64,000 nucleotides of DNA from Lanius collurio. Lineage: Eukaryota > Chordata > Aves > Passeriformes > Laniidae. Position numbers and translations under genes: made by a program. Positions within the stretch are counted from its first letter, which is position 1, and the number at the start of each line of letters is the position of its first letter. Under the pieces are notes generated by a model. The model made no database searches and was not told the origin of the DNA. It saw nothing but the letters and a program-made list of their open reading frames with translations. This document shows, piece after piece, positions 21,594 to 36,500 of this stretch. The stretch covers positions 456,446 through 520,445 of the forward strand of contig JACBWW010000092.1 of assembly GCA_020086605.1 (NCBI GenBank), given 5' to 3'.

Positions 21594-24500
21594 CTGGGAA
21601 CAGGGAACACAAAGGGATCACTGACCTCAGCTCAGCTCTCAGACCACAGCTCTCACCTGGAAAAGCTTTTTTCCTGAAAAATAAACCCCACCACCTTCCC
21701 GGCATGTCCAAGTGAGGCTGGGAAAAGCTGGGAAAATCCCCATCACAGCAGCATTGCTCTGCTGACAGCAGATCCCAGCAGGCTCCAAAGAGGGGACAGG
21801 AATACCTGGGAGAGTCTCTGGAGCACTGAAAAACTGCTGTTGAGGTGGTTCCATGGACTCACAGATTGATTTCAGTTGGAAAGGACCTTAAGGATTATCC
21901 CAAACCACTCCTTCCCATAGGCAGGGACACCTCCCACCATCCCAAGCTGCTCCCAGCCCCAATGTCCAGCCTGGCCTTGGACACTGCCAGGGATCCAGGG
22001 GCAGCCACAGCTGCTCTGGGCACCCTGTGCCAGGGCCTGCCCACCCTCACTGCCAGGAATTCCCAATATCCCATCCATCCCTGCCCTCTGGCAGTGGGAA
22101 GCCATTCCCTGTGTCCTGTCCCTCCAGTCCTTGTCCCCAGTCCCTCTGCAGCTCTCCTGGAGCCCCTTCAGGCCCTGCAAGGGGCTCTGAGCTCTTCCTG
22201 GATCCTTCCCTTCTCCAGGGGAACATTCCCAGCTCTCTCTGGTGGAATTTGTTCTGGCCAGGTTGGACATTGGGGCTTGGAGCACCCTGGGATAGTGGGA
22301 GGTGTCCCTGCCTATCCAGGGGTGGCACTGGATGATCCTTAAGGTCCCTTTCATCCCAATCCATTGTGGGATTTTCCCTGGCCCAGCTGGGGTTACCTGT
22401 TGATCCATCTTCATCCTGGCCCTGTAGAAGGACACAGAGCCCGGCCCCCCCGGCAGCACCATCTCCTGCATCCGCTCAAACCTGTCCTGCTCATCTTCAT
22501 CCTGCCAGGAAAGCATTCCCCATTCCATGTGCAAAACACACACCCAGAGACCTGGGATAGCAATCCTGTTTGCTGCACTGGACACTGATTCAGCCAGGAA
22601 ACACCTTGGAAGTGAGAGGTTCCCCTTCCCACACCTTGGAGGAGCAGCTTTGTGCAAAAACCTGCAAGGGTTGGGATTTTCCCACTGGGAATATGAACAT
22701 TCCCAGCTCTCCCAGCCTGGCTCCAGAGCAGAGGGGCTCCAGCCCTGGAGCAGCTCCGGGGCCTCCTCTGGACTCTCTCCAGCAGCTCCAGGTCCTGGTG
22801 CTGTTGGCCCCAGGGCTGGGGCAGCTCTGCAGGTGGGGAATCACCTCAGAGAGGCAGAATTCCTCCCTTTCCTTCTGGTCACGCTTTTTTTTTGATGCAG
22901 GAATTCTGGGAAATGGGGATTTGAACCAAAATGTGTATTTTAAGGACGAGAAAAGCCCCCGGCCCCCACAGTGCTGGCTCCTACCACAGAAACAGGACTG
23001 GTACCAACCAGTGCCACGAGGGTTTGGCTGCAAACCTCAGATCCCACAGGCTGGGAATCAGGCTCCCAACCATCCCTGCAACCCCGGGCACTTTGCCCAG
23101 TTCCTGCTATTCCACAGACAGGCAGGTGTCTCAGTCACTGTCCTGATTTAGTCTCTAAACAGTGCAGGGAATGTGGCAGCAGGATGTGGCTCCAGATATT
23201 CCCTCTGTGCCTCAAAGAGCTCCATCTCCTCTTCCTCCTCCTCTTCCTCCTCCTCCTCCTCCCACAGGCTCTCTCACTCCCTCACCACCCTGCAGAGTGT
23301 GGAGAGGAGACTCAGCAGAACTCCAGGATAACTCACCAGGCACGTGACTCTGCTGGTGGGAATCATTCCTGCTCTGATGTTCCCACCGGGCTTCAGAGCT
23401 TCCCTCACGTGTTCAGGCATAAGGAAGGATTCGTTGTACCAGATCTCAAACTCTGCAAAGCAAAGAGGGGCAATTAATGGCTGTGGTTAATGACCCAGAA
23501 GACATCATGGGCTGGTTCTCCCTATGGATCAGGTGGGATTTCAGTGCTCTTAAACCCTCAGACAGCTCAGAACTCCAGGATTTTGAGTTTAAACAATTGG
23601 AAAAGTTAATTTAAGGAGCTGTTGGCTGTGCTGAGGTGGCTGGGAGGTGGTGGCCAGCTCTGGGGACGGTGCCCTGGCCATGAGAAGGCTCCACTCCTGC
23701 AGCCCCCAGAATCCCTTTGGAATGAGCAGCACGTCTGGGGCTCGGATTTCAATCCCACGCACTCAAGCACAGCCGCCTGCCATCCCATGATAGCCAGTGA
23801 GAACATGCAGCAGGTGGGAATTAGGTCCTTATCCATCCTGGGCATTTCCCAGGCACTCCCCTCCTGATCTGGGTGAGTCCTGGATGGCTGAACAAACAGC
23901 AGACATCTGGAGCACCCAAAAATGCCAAACCCAGATCCGACGGGAACCAGTGGCAGAGTTGGGATTGGGCCCTGTTTATCCCTGGAATGATCCATGCATT
24001 TCTTCCAGGGTGGAATGCTCTGATGGATCCAAGCTGTCCCCTGGCAAACGTTGCCATGTGCACAGCATCCAAATGTTTGGGGCTCTGGAATCCAGACATG
24101 GACTGGCTTCCATCAGAGAGGCAAATCCAGGGATACAGCAGGGGTAGTTTGAATTCACAGATTCCAAGGTGAAGCCCACCAGGAGTTTGCAGGGATTTCC
24201 CTGGCAGAGCTGTGGCCAAGCTCTTTTTCCTGACTAGGCTGCAACACTGGAACCTGGAAATCACACAGGGACAGAGGAGATCTCAGGAATCCAGAGCTCA
24301 AGCCTTGTCCCAGGGCAATTCCTTAACCACCACCTCTACTAAATAAAATCAGGGATGAGATCCAGGGCCAGCAGTGGGAGCACTATTGGAAAATTCCTTG
24401 AGGGAGGCTTTTTCCCCCATGTCAGGGTGTGCCCAAGGAGCAGAGGGACATTGTCTGGGAGGGAGGATCTGCAGCAGTTCAGGGTTAGGTCACAAAACCC

Positions 24501-27500
24501 CACCTGAGCATGGATCAAATCCAGGCTGGAAGGCAACTGGAAAAAGGACAACAGAGGATGGAAACTTTGGCAAGGGATGCAGGGACAGGGAATGGCTTCC
24601 CACTGCCAGAGGGCAGGGATAGATGGGATCTTGGGCAGGAATTGTTCCCTGGGAGGGTGGGCAGGCCCTGGCACAGGGTGCCCAGAGCAGCTGTGGCTGC
24701 CCCTGGATCCCTGGCAGTGCCCAAGGCCAGGCTGGACATTGGGGCTGGGAGCAGCCTGGGACAGTGGGAGGGGATTGGAACGGGCTGGGCTTTCAGGTCC
24801 CTTCCAATCCAAACCATTCCAGGATTCCATGATGCCTGTGAGTGCTCCAGCCTGGATTTATCCCACATAACCTGGAGGCTGCTGAGCCCTGCTGCTCCCT
24901 GTACCTGAGATGAGCCTTTTCCGGCACTTGTCCACAAGCTGCTGGCAGTACTGGATCTCTGCCTTCAGGTCCTGCAGCTCAGCAAAGCTGGCCCTGTTCT
25001 CCTCCTTCAGCTCCTTCAGCTTCAGGATGAGGGAAAGCTCCTCCTCCATGGTCATCTCTTCTGTCTCACCCACGAATTCTTCTGGAGGTGAAGGAAAGGC
25101 AGGGAAGGTTCTGGTGAGGGCAGAGAGCAGGGACAGGGCTCTGCAGATGGGACACTCTGATGGAGGGTCTGACGTGGCTCCCAGTGGAAAAACCCCTGGG
25201 ATTGTTTAGATGGGATATTGGAAAGGAATTCCTGGCTGGGAGGGTGAGGAGCAGCTGGGATGGATTTCCCAGAGAAGCTGTGGCTGCCCCTGGATCCCTA
25301 GAAGTGTCCAAGGCCAGGTTAGATGGGGCTTGGAGCAGCCTGGGACAGTGGGAGGTGTCCCTGCCCTTGGCAGGGATGGAATGGGATGATCCTTAACATC
25401 CCTTCCCACACAAACCATCCTAGAATCTATGACCACTCAAAATTTCCTGCAGCCCAGAGCTCCATCCCTCTGTCCCACGCTGCCTCCTCACCCTTCAGAC
25501 TCTGCTTCTGCTTCTGAACCTCCAGAGCCTCTGTGATTCCCTCCATCTGCTGCTTGTTGCAGTTGATCCTGTGTGCCACAGAATGGCTTCTCTTCTTCCT
25601 GGAGATGAGGATGCTCTTGTTCTCCCTGAAGATCTGGTGGATTTCCCTTCCAGCCTCCTTCTTAAACAGCTCAAATGCCTCTTGCTTGGATGGAGGGGAC
25701 CTGAACACAGACACAGACACAGGAGGTCACTCTGTCCTGCCCCACAGCATGGAACCATGGAATGGCTCAGCTTGGAAAAGCCCTCCATGATCATGGAGTC
25801 CAACCATTCCCCAGCACTGCCAAGGCCACCACTGACCATGTCCCCAGTGCCACATCCACATGGGTGTTAAATCCCTCCAGCAATGGGGACTCCACCTGCA
25901 CTGTCCCTTCCAGTGCCTGACCATCCTTTCCAGGAGGAATGTTCCCAATATCCACCCTGAGCCTCCCCTGGCCCAGCCTGAGGCCGTTCCCTCTCCTCCT
26001 GTCCCCGTTCCCTGGGAGCAGAGCCCGACCCCCCTGAGCCCCCTCCTGTCAGGGAGTTGTGCAGAGCCACAAGGTCCCCCCTGAGCCTCCTTTGCTCCAG
26101 GCTGAGCCCCTTTCCCAGCTCCCTCAGGAATCCTCCTTTGCTCCTTCCCAGCTCCGTTCCCTGCCCTGGACACGCTCCAGCCCCTCAGTGTCCCCCTTGT
26201 CACAAGGAGCCCAGAGCTGGACAGAGCATTTGAGCTGTGGCCTCCCAGTCCTTGGGAATGGCCACAGCTGAGGTTGGATGGGATTTCCCTGGGTTCCTTT
26301 GGGGTCTCTGTCCTGGCTGCTCCCTGGCACTGTTCTCATGCCAACACCCACTGTCCCCCAGGCTGCTCCCAGAACAAAGCCCTTCACACGGACATCATAT
26401 TCCTCAGGAGATGCCTCAGAGCTGAGTATTCCCTGCAAAGCCAGCCTTTCATGGATTGAATTTTCACAGAAATAATGGATATTGTTCCTCCCCATTGTTA
26501 AACAAATGCCTGTGCTCTTCCCATGCTGGATTCCCAGCACAGATCCATCCCTTCCACCAGCCAAACCCCACGACTCCAGGCCTTGGCCAGCTCCACAGCA
26601 CTACTGCCATGCCTTGGAAGTCCTGCCTGTTTTCCAAGTTTGAATCCCAAGTGCCATTCCCAGCTTTTCCATGAAGTGGTTTTGATGCCACCGAGCCCCC
26701 ATGAGCAGCTGGTGTTATTCCAGTGGGGTTTCCAGGCAAAGCAAGGGAGAATGTCTCAGCCCACAGATGCTGCTGTGTGCTGCTGATGTTCCTGGAGAGC
26801 AGGATGGATTTGGGAGCAGTGGGGAGGAGCAGAAAATCATGGAATGATGTGGCTTGGAGGGGACCTTAAAGCTCATCTCATTCCAACCAAAGGCTCCACA
26901 TTCCTCACTCCAGCCTGGGCAAAGCCAAATTCCAACTCCTGCCTTCCCTGAGTGACCTCTTAAGGGCATTTTCCAGCTCCTCCAGGGCTGTGTGACGCTG
27001 TTCTCGTGCCAAAGCACTGGCACAGGGCTGTAAACAACAGCCCCTGGGCAAAGTGCCACAGCTGCAGCTCCCAGAGCCAGCTCTGAGCTGCTGGAAGTGC
27101 TCTGGGAGGTGCCCCTGCAGCTGCAGCAGCCTGTCCTGCCAGCCCCGGGAGTGCCACAGGGACACAAATCCCACCTGGAGGGAACGGGATTGGGGTGAGC
27201 AGCTCCAGGAGAGAACTCTCCTGTGACAGCTTTGCTGCTCTGCTGGAATCCAGAAACCACATCCTGGGCTGAGCCCCAGCGTGGGCAGCAGGAAATGGGG
27301 GATTCTGCCCCTCGGCCCCACTCAGGTGAGACCCCACCTGCAGAGATGTCCCAGACCTGGGGCCAACAGCACCAGGACCTGGAGCTGCTGGACAGAGTCC
27401 AGAGGAGGCCCCAGAGCTGCTCCAGGGCTGGAGCCCCTCTGCTCTGGAACCAGGCTGGGACAGCTGGGAATGTTCCCCTGGAGAAGGGAAGGCTCCAGGG

Positions 27501-30500
27501 AGAACTCAGAGCCCCTTGCAGGGCCTGAAGGGGCTCCAGGAGAGCTGCAGAGGGACTGGGGACAAGGCATGGAGGGACAGGACACAGGGAATGGCTTCCC
27601 ACTGCCACAGGGCAGGGATACTGGGAATTGGGAATTCCTGGCTGGGAGGGTGGGCTGGATTTCCCAGAGCAGCTGTGGCTGCCCCTGGATCCCTGGCAGT
27701 GCCCAAGGCCAGGCTGGACATTGGGGCTTGGAGCACCTGGGACAGTGGGAGGTGTCCCTGCCCATCCAGGGGGTGGGATGGGATGATCCCTAAATTTCCT
27801 TCCAACTCAAGCCAGCCTGGAATTCCATGATTCTGTTGACCCATTGCTGTGCCTGTGGGGATTTCTGGCTGGATGTGAGCTCTCCCTGCAGTTCTCCCAC
27901 TCACCAAAGGGATGCTGAAATTTTCAGAGATTAAAGAATTAAATTAATTTAATTAATTAAATAAAATTCAAAAGAATTCAACAGCAACTGGCCAGGGCAG
28001 AGCTCGAAGCACAGAAGTGACCCTCACCACCATCATCTGGAGCTCAGGGTGTTCCCAGCACCACTCCTGTCTTGTATTCCCTGAAGATCTCCAAATCCCT
28101 CCCCCTTTCCTTGTAGTTGCACTCAGGGAACACAATCTAATCATTCCAGGGTAAAACACCCTCTGGAAAAAGGGATTTTACTCCCTCATAGGGACAAACT
28201 ACCTGGTCTTCTGGGAATCCTCCCCTGAAGATAAGATTGAGGCCTCTTCATCACTGTCCAGCACATGTCCTTCCTCTGCCTCATCCACATCCTTGGTGGG
28301 ACTTTTTAAAGGTGAGGATTCATCCTGGCCTGCCTCAGGAGGAGGGCTCCCACCTCCTTTCTTCCTAAAAAAGGGGGAAAAGGTGAACAAGATTCATCCA
28401 TTTCCTCACCAGAGGAATCTGGAACCAAAACAGGCAGCAGGTTTGGCTTTGCTGATTTCAAAACTGGTGATCTGAGGTAGCTGCTACCAGAGTTTCCCGG
28501 GAAATATCCAGTGACAAGGAATAAAATCAGCCTTGTTCCCACAAAATCCTTAATTCTTAGAGTGAAAGAACTGCCCTGGATCCTATGGAACACAGGCCAG
28601 GCTGGATGAGCTCTCCTGAGAAGGATCACAAAGACAACAGTCCCACCCTGTCCAGCTCTGGGCATGCCTGGACAAAGGATAACCCTCTCCAGAAGAAATC
28701 TCCAAGGATTTGATCCAATCCCACATTTACACCAAGCCTGGTTCCCTGCTCCTTTGCCTCCACAAACCCCTCCAGCCTCAACTGCAGGTGATAGAATCAT
28801 CGTGGAATCCTGGAATGCTTTTGGTTGGAAGGGACCTTAAAGTCCATCCCCTGCCATGGGCAGGGACACCTCCCACTATCCCAGGCTGCTCCAAGCCCTG
28901 TCCAGCCTGGCCTTGGGCACTGTCAGGGACCCAGGGGCAGCCACAGCTGCTCTGGGCACCCTGTGCCAGGGCCTCACTGCCCTCCCAGGGAATTGCTTCC
29001 TAAAGAATAGTGTGAGAGGAGAGTGGGGCTTGGAACACACACAGACAGAAGAGTGTTGGCCAGATTTCCTGGTGCCTCCCTAAAAGCAGAAGAGTCCAAC
29101 AGAGCCCAGGGCTCACGTGGCCACCACAGCCTTGGTGCTTCCTCTGCTGCCTGGCACGAGGACTTCGGGGAAATGTCAGGGAGGAGCCAAGCAGGGATTT
29201 ACTTCTGTAAACTTGAAGGCTCCTCCTCTGCTCCAGACTGACTGTTCCCCCTTCCCTCTCCAAATCTCTTCTCCTTCTCTGCTGCTCTCCCAGCTCCCTC
29301 TGAGGGCTGCACGTTCCTGCCTGACCAGAGCTGGGCTCTGGGAGCTGCTGGGTCCTGCACTTGGGGCACCACAAGGATTGGGGACAGCAGCTGGGAAAGG
29401 CCCTGGAAGTGACAGCAGCTCCCAGGGAACAGGGACAGAAGGAGAGGGAACGGCCTCAGGCTGAGCCAGGGGAAGCTCAGGGTGGATATTGGGAACATTC
29501 CTTCCCCAGAAGGGCTGTCCAGTCCTGGCACAGCTGCCCAGGGCAGGGGTGGAGTCCCCATTGCTGGAGGGATTTAAATCCATGTGGATGTAGCTCTGGA
29601 GGGCATGGTCAGGGGTGGGGGAATGGTTGGACTCAATGACCTTGGAGGGCTTTTCCAATCCTGACAATTCCATTATTCTATGATTATCAGAGGTAAAGGA
29701 GAACTTTCTGACTGCTTAACTCACATGAGCTGTTCATCACCCTTCTTGGCTTCCTTCTTCCCACCAGAAGCAGAGGATACAGGAGGACTTCCCTCAAGAG
29801 CTTCTTCATCCTTTCCCTGCTCTGGATCCTCATCCCTTTCATCTCCACTTTCCTGGAAGCAGAGAGGAACAACCCATGTGTGTGCACCATGGGAACTGTC
29901 CAGGCTCACCCAGCAGCTCCTCCCTCCCCTGCTACAGCCTCATCTGGGAATGGAAAACTCTGTGAGAGCCCAGGGCAGGATTTATGGATTATGTGTGATT
30001 TCTACACTTGGCTCCAGAAATTATAAGGATTAACACAGGGATCTCAGCAGGGGCAGGACCTCACCTTCCCCACACCATGCTGGACAGGTCACTTTGTAGA
30101 TGGCATTGTACAGGACAAGGGGAGGTGGCTTTAAACTGAAAGGGGGCCTGTTTAAATGGGATATTGGGAAGGAATTCCTCACTGGGAGGGAGGGCAGGCC
30201 CTGGCACAGGGTACCCAGAGAAGCTGTGGGTGCCCCTGGATCCTTGGAAGTGCCCAAGGCCAGGCTGGATTTCATTTGGAGCACCCTGGGATAGTGGGAG
30301 GTGTCCCACCCAATGGAAAGGGATGATCTTTAACACCCTTTCCAACCCAGATCATTCTGGGATTCTAATTCCCATTTAATAAATTATTCTGTGCAGATAA
30401 AGGAACCAATTAATCCATCTGCTGACAGGAATTCCTTTTTTAATGCTGCATCTCTGCTCTGGACACACTTTATTAGCAAACTCACCCCACTGACATTTCT

Positions 30501-33500
30501 GAGTTTGATTTCAACAGGGAAAAGCTGCATTGGAAGCAAATCCCATTTTGGCAGCAAAGGAGCCAGTTCTAAGGTGGATTCTGGGCCAGGCCAAGCCTAG
30601 GCATTACCATGTCCTCCTGATCCTCCTGAGACTCCTCCATGTGCAGATCAGAGCACGACTCAGCCTCAGCCTGAGAGTCAGAGTCAGCAGTGAAGTCTCT
30701 GTGTCTCAGCCCGTACTTGCTCCGGAGCCTGAGCTCCACTTCTTCCTCCTGTTGGCTGAGGAAAAACCAGCCCTTCAGGAGTCCTGTCCCTCACAGACAC
30801 ACCTGGAATCCCTGCCAAGGTTGGATTCAACACCTTTTCCCTGTGGTTTTATCCCTCAACACTCCTCCCATGCTTCCCCATCATAACCTTCGTCCATTCT
30901 CTTCCTCTCCTTTTCCATGACATTCCTTTAGGGATCTTGGATATTAAAGTTTTTTTGATGGTTATTTCAATACTTTCCAGAAGCTTTTAATGGTCCACAT
31001 TGAGCCATAGCAACTCTGCTCAGTGCCATCCCCTTGTTTGAACCTTTAATCCAGGTGGGACGGGGCTCAGAGCACCCTGGGATAGTGGGAGGTGTCCCTG
31101 CCCATGGGATGGGATCCCATGGAATGGGATGATCCTTAAGGCTCTTCCCAACCCAAACCAGTCTGGAATTCCATGAGCTTACCTTACAATCACTTTGAAC
31201 TGTCTAAACACCTCCTGGATCTGCCTGACATTCACTATCTGAGGAAGAGAGGTACAAAGCCATCAATTTCAGTATCAATTCTGTAAAGGAGTTCCAAATA
31301 AATCAATTTAAAGGGTTTTGAGACTGAGGGAAAGTCTCCTGGAGCTTCCAAACCAGCAAAAATGGAATGAAAACATGCAACACACTTAACATGCAAAAAG
31401 GAATTAAATTATAGCTCTGTGGTGGCTCTGGGGTGGAAAACAGCCCCTTCAAAAGATGTTTTCACTGCTCCTCTCTTGGAGGAAAATGGGATGGAATCAG
31501 GATTTCAGTCCTTTTTTCACTACTTACATCAATTTCCTTAATGACTCCTCTGAGGTATTTCTGCACCTGAGATCTGATTTCTTCTCTCTGGGCTGTAGTC
31601 AGGGGCTTGTAACTTACGAAGGAACGATTTGCCTTAGAAAAAAAAATATGGAAAAGTGAGAACTAGGGAGTTACAAACAGCTGAGGGGCCTGTGATAACA
31701 GTGGGGACAAAGCTCTGAGCAGGTCCTGCTGTGGTGGGACAAGGAGTGATGGTCTTAAACTACCAGAGGGGAGCTTCAGGCTGGATTTAAGGAAGGAATT
31801 CTTGGCTATGAGGGTGGCACAGGGTGCCCAGAGCAGCTGTGGCTGCCCCTGGATCCCTGGCAGTGTCCAAGGCCAGGTTGGACAGGGCTTGGAGCAACCT
31901 GGGACAGTGGGAGGTGTCCCTGCCATGGCAGGGGGTGGAATAGGAGGATCTTTAAGGTCCCTTCAACCCAAACCATTCTGGAATTCTGGGATTCCACTGG
32001 TCTGGCAAACATCTGACATTGCCCAGTTCTGCTTGGGATTCTGACTTGGCAGGAGATGGGATTTGGGAGCAACCAACCAAAAGAAAGGCATCAGGAGCCT
32101 GGAAAAAAAACATCTCCAGTGGCTGGGAATTGAAATTTCAACACAATCCCTCTGTGTGGGATCTTCAGAGGTTTCTCTAAGCCCCAAAGGATGGTGCTGG
32201 AAGCAGAAGGAAGGACACAACCCCCCTGGACACTGAGTTCAGTGCTCCTTACCAAGCAGTTCTGCATAATCAGCTCCCGCTTCAGGAGTTGGATTTCCTC
32301 CTCCAAAGCCTTCACTGATGCCTAACAGGAAAAAAAAAAAAAGGGTGAGCAAAAGACTGAATTATATTGGGGAAAAAATCCCTGCTAAAAATAGCATGAA
32401 ATTGGCTGCTGGACAATATCCCAGTTGGATCCCAGCTCCCTCAGGGCTTGCAGCAGGGAATTTGTGGGCCTGGAAATCATTTTGTCTTTGATTAGCCCCC
32501 AACAGGATGGTTTCTGCTGGGTCCTGCCTGCACAGTCTGCCCAAGCCATCAAAGGGCCACCTGCTTTATGAAGTGATGATTTCCTGACCTGGAATCACAG
32601 GGACCATCCAGTTCCAGGCTCTGGGATATCATCCTGCAGGCTAAGCATTGTGCAGGGCTCACCTCTGCCCTGAACTCAGCAGCTCTGACATGAACTGGGA
32701 CAAAGGAGAGACTTCCCTGTGCTGTGTTTGACTGGATTTCTCCATACCCATGGAATATCTCCAAGGATTCACTATTTCAAATGTGTTTCCAGAAAAGTGA
32801 ATATGAAAAAATCTTGGGATGTGGGGAGAAGTGGACACTGAGCTGCTTTGAAGTGACCTCTGGAGCACCAAAGCACAAAGTTCCCTTCCAATTCCAGCTC
32901 CTCCAGTTTGTTTTTCCCTCTGAAAGTACACTCAGGGCATCTAAAATCCTGTGGGCCTTTTCCTTTAAGTGATTTCCTTGATTAACCAAGTTTTCTAATT
33001 GTGGAGAAGCTGTTCTGCTGCCAGCAGCAACAGGGATAAAGCTGCAGGAGGACTGGAGATGATTTTCCTGCACATCAGGGGAATAATTCACAATAAAATC
33101 TCTCAGTTGAGAGCTGAATCCCATCAGAAAAAGTTGGGATATGCAGGAGAAAGAATTCCCAGGTGTCAGGGAAGATGTGAGCACCTGCATGGCTGTGCCT
33201 GAGAACAGGGAACTGTAATTCAATACCTACAAAAAGGGATTACTATTGATCCCTTTTACCACCCACCTAAAACCAGCAGTGTCAGCTCGGCTGAGGAAGG
33301 GTTCTTTATTAAACTACCCGATTTTCCTCTGCTTTTTAAGGTTGTTATCCTAAATATGAAGGAATCTGGGACAATCCCCCTTCCTCCAGCCCCTGCTGTC
33401 CATACCTCCTGGTAAAAGGGCTCGTTGGGGACAGGCTCTGCTCTCACCCAGTTCATCCTGGTGGCAAAGCGAAGGGAAGACAGCTGGAAAACAGAGGGTT

Positions 33501-36500
33501 CAAGGTAAATCAAAGAGATTTGGGCAGAGATATCATTTTCCTAATATTTTCTACTTAATTCCATCAGATCCAAGAGCAGTGAAATCTAAAATGTGTGAAC
33601 TGCTCCAGGTGATTCCCTCCTGTTTGCTACGGATCCAGCTCCCACAGGGGGATTTTTCACCCATTTTCTCATTTCACTGGTTAAAAAAAAACCTCCTGGG
33701 AGGTTCCTCCTGATCCCTGCTCCAGCAAGGAGCCAGCTCAGCTCTGCTGGGAACTGGGGCAATTCCAGTGAGTCCATGATGTGATGTCCCATGGAAACAC
33801 ATTCAATAATAATAGTAGTGGTGGTAGTATAATAATAATAATAATAACAACAACAACAACTCTCCAGTGAGCTTAAATCTCAGCAGCTCCTGCCTGCTGT
33901 GCTGCATGCTCTTATCTGACAGGAGTCTGGTTTTGAGCCTTTGGGATAAGAGGAGCTCTCCAAAGTTTGGGATGTTTCCCAGCCAAAAGCCTCCAGAGAC
34001 TGCTCCTTAAAACCAAGCGGGAGCAAGGCTTGGATTCTGCAGGAATCCCCTCAACTCACGGTCTCTTCCACGTGAGCAGCTTCTCCATAGATGTTTGTCA
34101 CCAGCACAGTGTTGCAGTTTCCCCCTGGGAAGAGAGGATAACAAAAGTAAAGCAAATAACATAATTTGGGGTGATTTTTTGTTGTTTCCTTTTCTGCAGT
34201 GCCTGATGTGATGTGCTGATTAAATCAGAGGAGAGGAATCACAGAATGGTTTGGGGTGGAAGGGACTTTAGGGATCACCCAGTGCCACCCTTGCCATGGG
34301 CAGGGACACCTCCCACTGTCCCAGGCTGCTCCCAGCCCCAATGTCCAGCCTGGCCTTGGGCACTGCCAGGGATCCAGGGGCAGCCACAGCTGCTCTGGGC
34401 ACCCTGTGCCAGGGCCTGCCCACCCTCCCAGCCAGGAATTCTTTCCCAATATCCCACCCAAGGCTACTTTCAGTTTGGAGAAGAACAAAGGACACAGCCA
34501 GAGTGTAGCTGAGCCTCTGAAGGGCACAGAAAAAGAGGCACAGAGTGACTTAAAGGGGAAATTTGTGTCTCATGGAATGAGGATGGAGGAAGAAGATGGG
34601 AATGAAAACTCTGAGTTCCAGGTGTTGATAAAGGTTCTGTTTTTCAGGATGCCCAGAGCAGCTGTGGCTGCCCCTGGATCCCTGGCAGTGCTCAAGGCCA
34701 GGCTGGACACTTGGAGCAGCCTGGGATGGTGGGAGGCATCCCACAGGGGAGGCACTGGATGAGCTTTAAGGTCCCTTCCAACCCAAACCATTCCAGGATT
34801 CCACGATAAATTATAGCCTTAGGACTTGATCTGCTGACTGAAAGCCCAGCTCCCCAGGAGCTGCTGCAATTCCCAGCTCTTACCCAGGGAGTCCTTGAGG
34901 ACGTGGGTGAGTTTGCTCTGCCGGAAGGGAATGTGCTCCCTCTTGGGATCGGCCAGGGCGATGACGAGCTGCTCCAGGAAGGACAGGGATTTGTTGATGT
35001 AGGAGGCTTCGACCCGGAGCTGCCCCTCCGACTGCAACGGAGACCAACAGGAAAGGATTCCACAATGTGGGAACAGCAGGAGAGAGAATGTTCCCTGTCA
35101 AGGGGGAACACTCTGACTCCGAGGGTCAGGAGTTAATTCAGGCCCCAAAAAATTCATCATCTGGAGATTTCTTCAGTTTGGAAAGGAGTTTTCCATGATT
35201 TTCCATTACAAGTCTACAAGGATTTGCATCTCCTTTCCAAATGGGTCAATTGTGTGTTTGTCACAGGCTTGATGTCATTTTGGTTCTGATCAACACAGAG
35301 TGTCATGGAATCAGGGAATTGCTGAGGTTGGAAAAGCCTCTTAGATCAAGTCCAACCATTCCCCCAGCACTGCCAAGGCCACCACTGACCATGTCCCCAA
35401 GTGCCACATCCACAATGGCTTTTAAATCCCTCCAGCAATGGGGACTCCACCCCTGCCCTGGGCAGCTGTGCCAGGGCTGGACAGCCCTTCTGGGGAAGGA
35501 ATGTTCCCAATATCCACCCTGCCCCTCCCCTGGCCCAGCCTGAGGCCGTTCCCTCTCCTCCTGTCCCTGTTCCCTGGGAGCAGAGCCCGACCCCCCCTGA
35601 GCCCCCTCCTGTCAGGGACTTGTGCAGAGCCACAAGGTCCCCCCTGAGCCCCCTTTGCTCCAGGCTGAGCCCCTTTCCCAGCTCCCTCAGGAACTCCCCA
35701 GCCCCTTCCCAGCTCCATTGCCTTCCCTGTTTTTCCAGTGAGGGGTCCAAAGGGACCTGAGCAGCTCCCATCACTCACCCCAGTCTTGCTCAGTCTCTCT
35801 GATCCTGCCAGGTCAATTAAGGTGATTTTAGATTTAAGGCATTTGAGATTTGTGTAATCTCTGGAACGACACTGAGGGAGAGAAGAAGAGAACCTGCACT
35901 TAGGAGCAGACAAAACTGAAACACAGGAAAAACCAGAACTGCAAAGGTCCCCTTGAATCCCTAGGAAGCCACTTCAGTCCATAGGAACAAGGCTGGAGCT
36001 CTCACCTCAATGTACAACGTGAAGATGCAGTGGGATCTGGAGGAGTTATTATTTAGGGTGTGCTCTCCTATCAGTCTGTTGGTCTCACCCTGCCAATGGA
36101 GAGAAAATTCCAGGCTCAGCTCATGGAACTGTGGCTTTTTGAGGATAAGCCAGGCAACACCTCTGTGGCTCTTCCCATTTCCTGATGACTGGAAAAGCAA
36201 AGAGCTCCCCAAGCTTCAAATGGCCACGGATCTGAACCTCTGACAGGAACACAAAGGGATGCTGGAAGGGATCTTAAGGATCATCTCATCCCACCCCCTG
36301 CATGGGCAAGGACACCTCCCACCATCCCAGGCTGCTCCAAGCCCCAATGTCCAGCCTGGCCTTGGGCACTGCCAGGGATCCAGGGGCAGCCAAAGCTGCT
36401 CTGGGAAATCCAGCCCAGCCCTTCCCCACCTCCCAGCCAGGAATTCCCAATTCCCAATATCCCATCCATTCCTGCCCTCTGGCACTGGGAAGCCATTCCC

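Noticed and set aside
21872..22657. 261-codon minus-strand frame spanning KIF9 exon 22
   Set aside because: Most of it is CR1 sequence; only 22397-22501 is a real exon.
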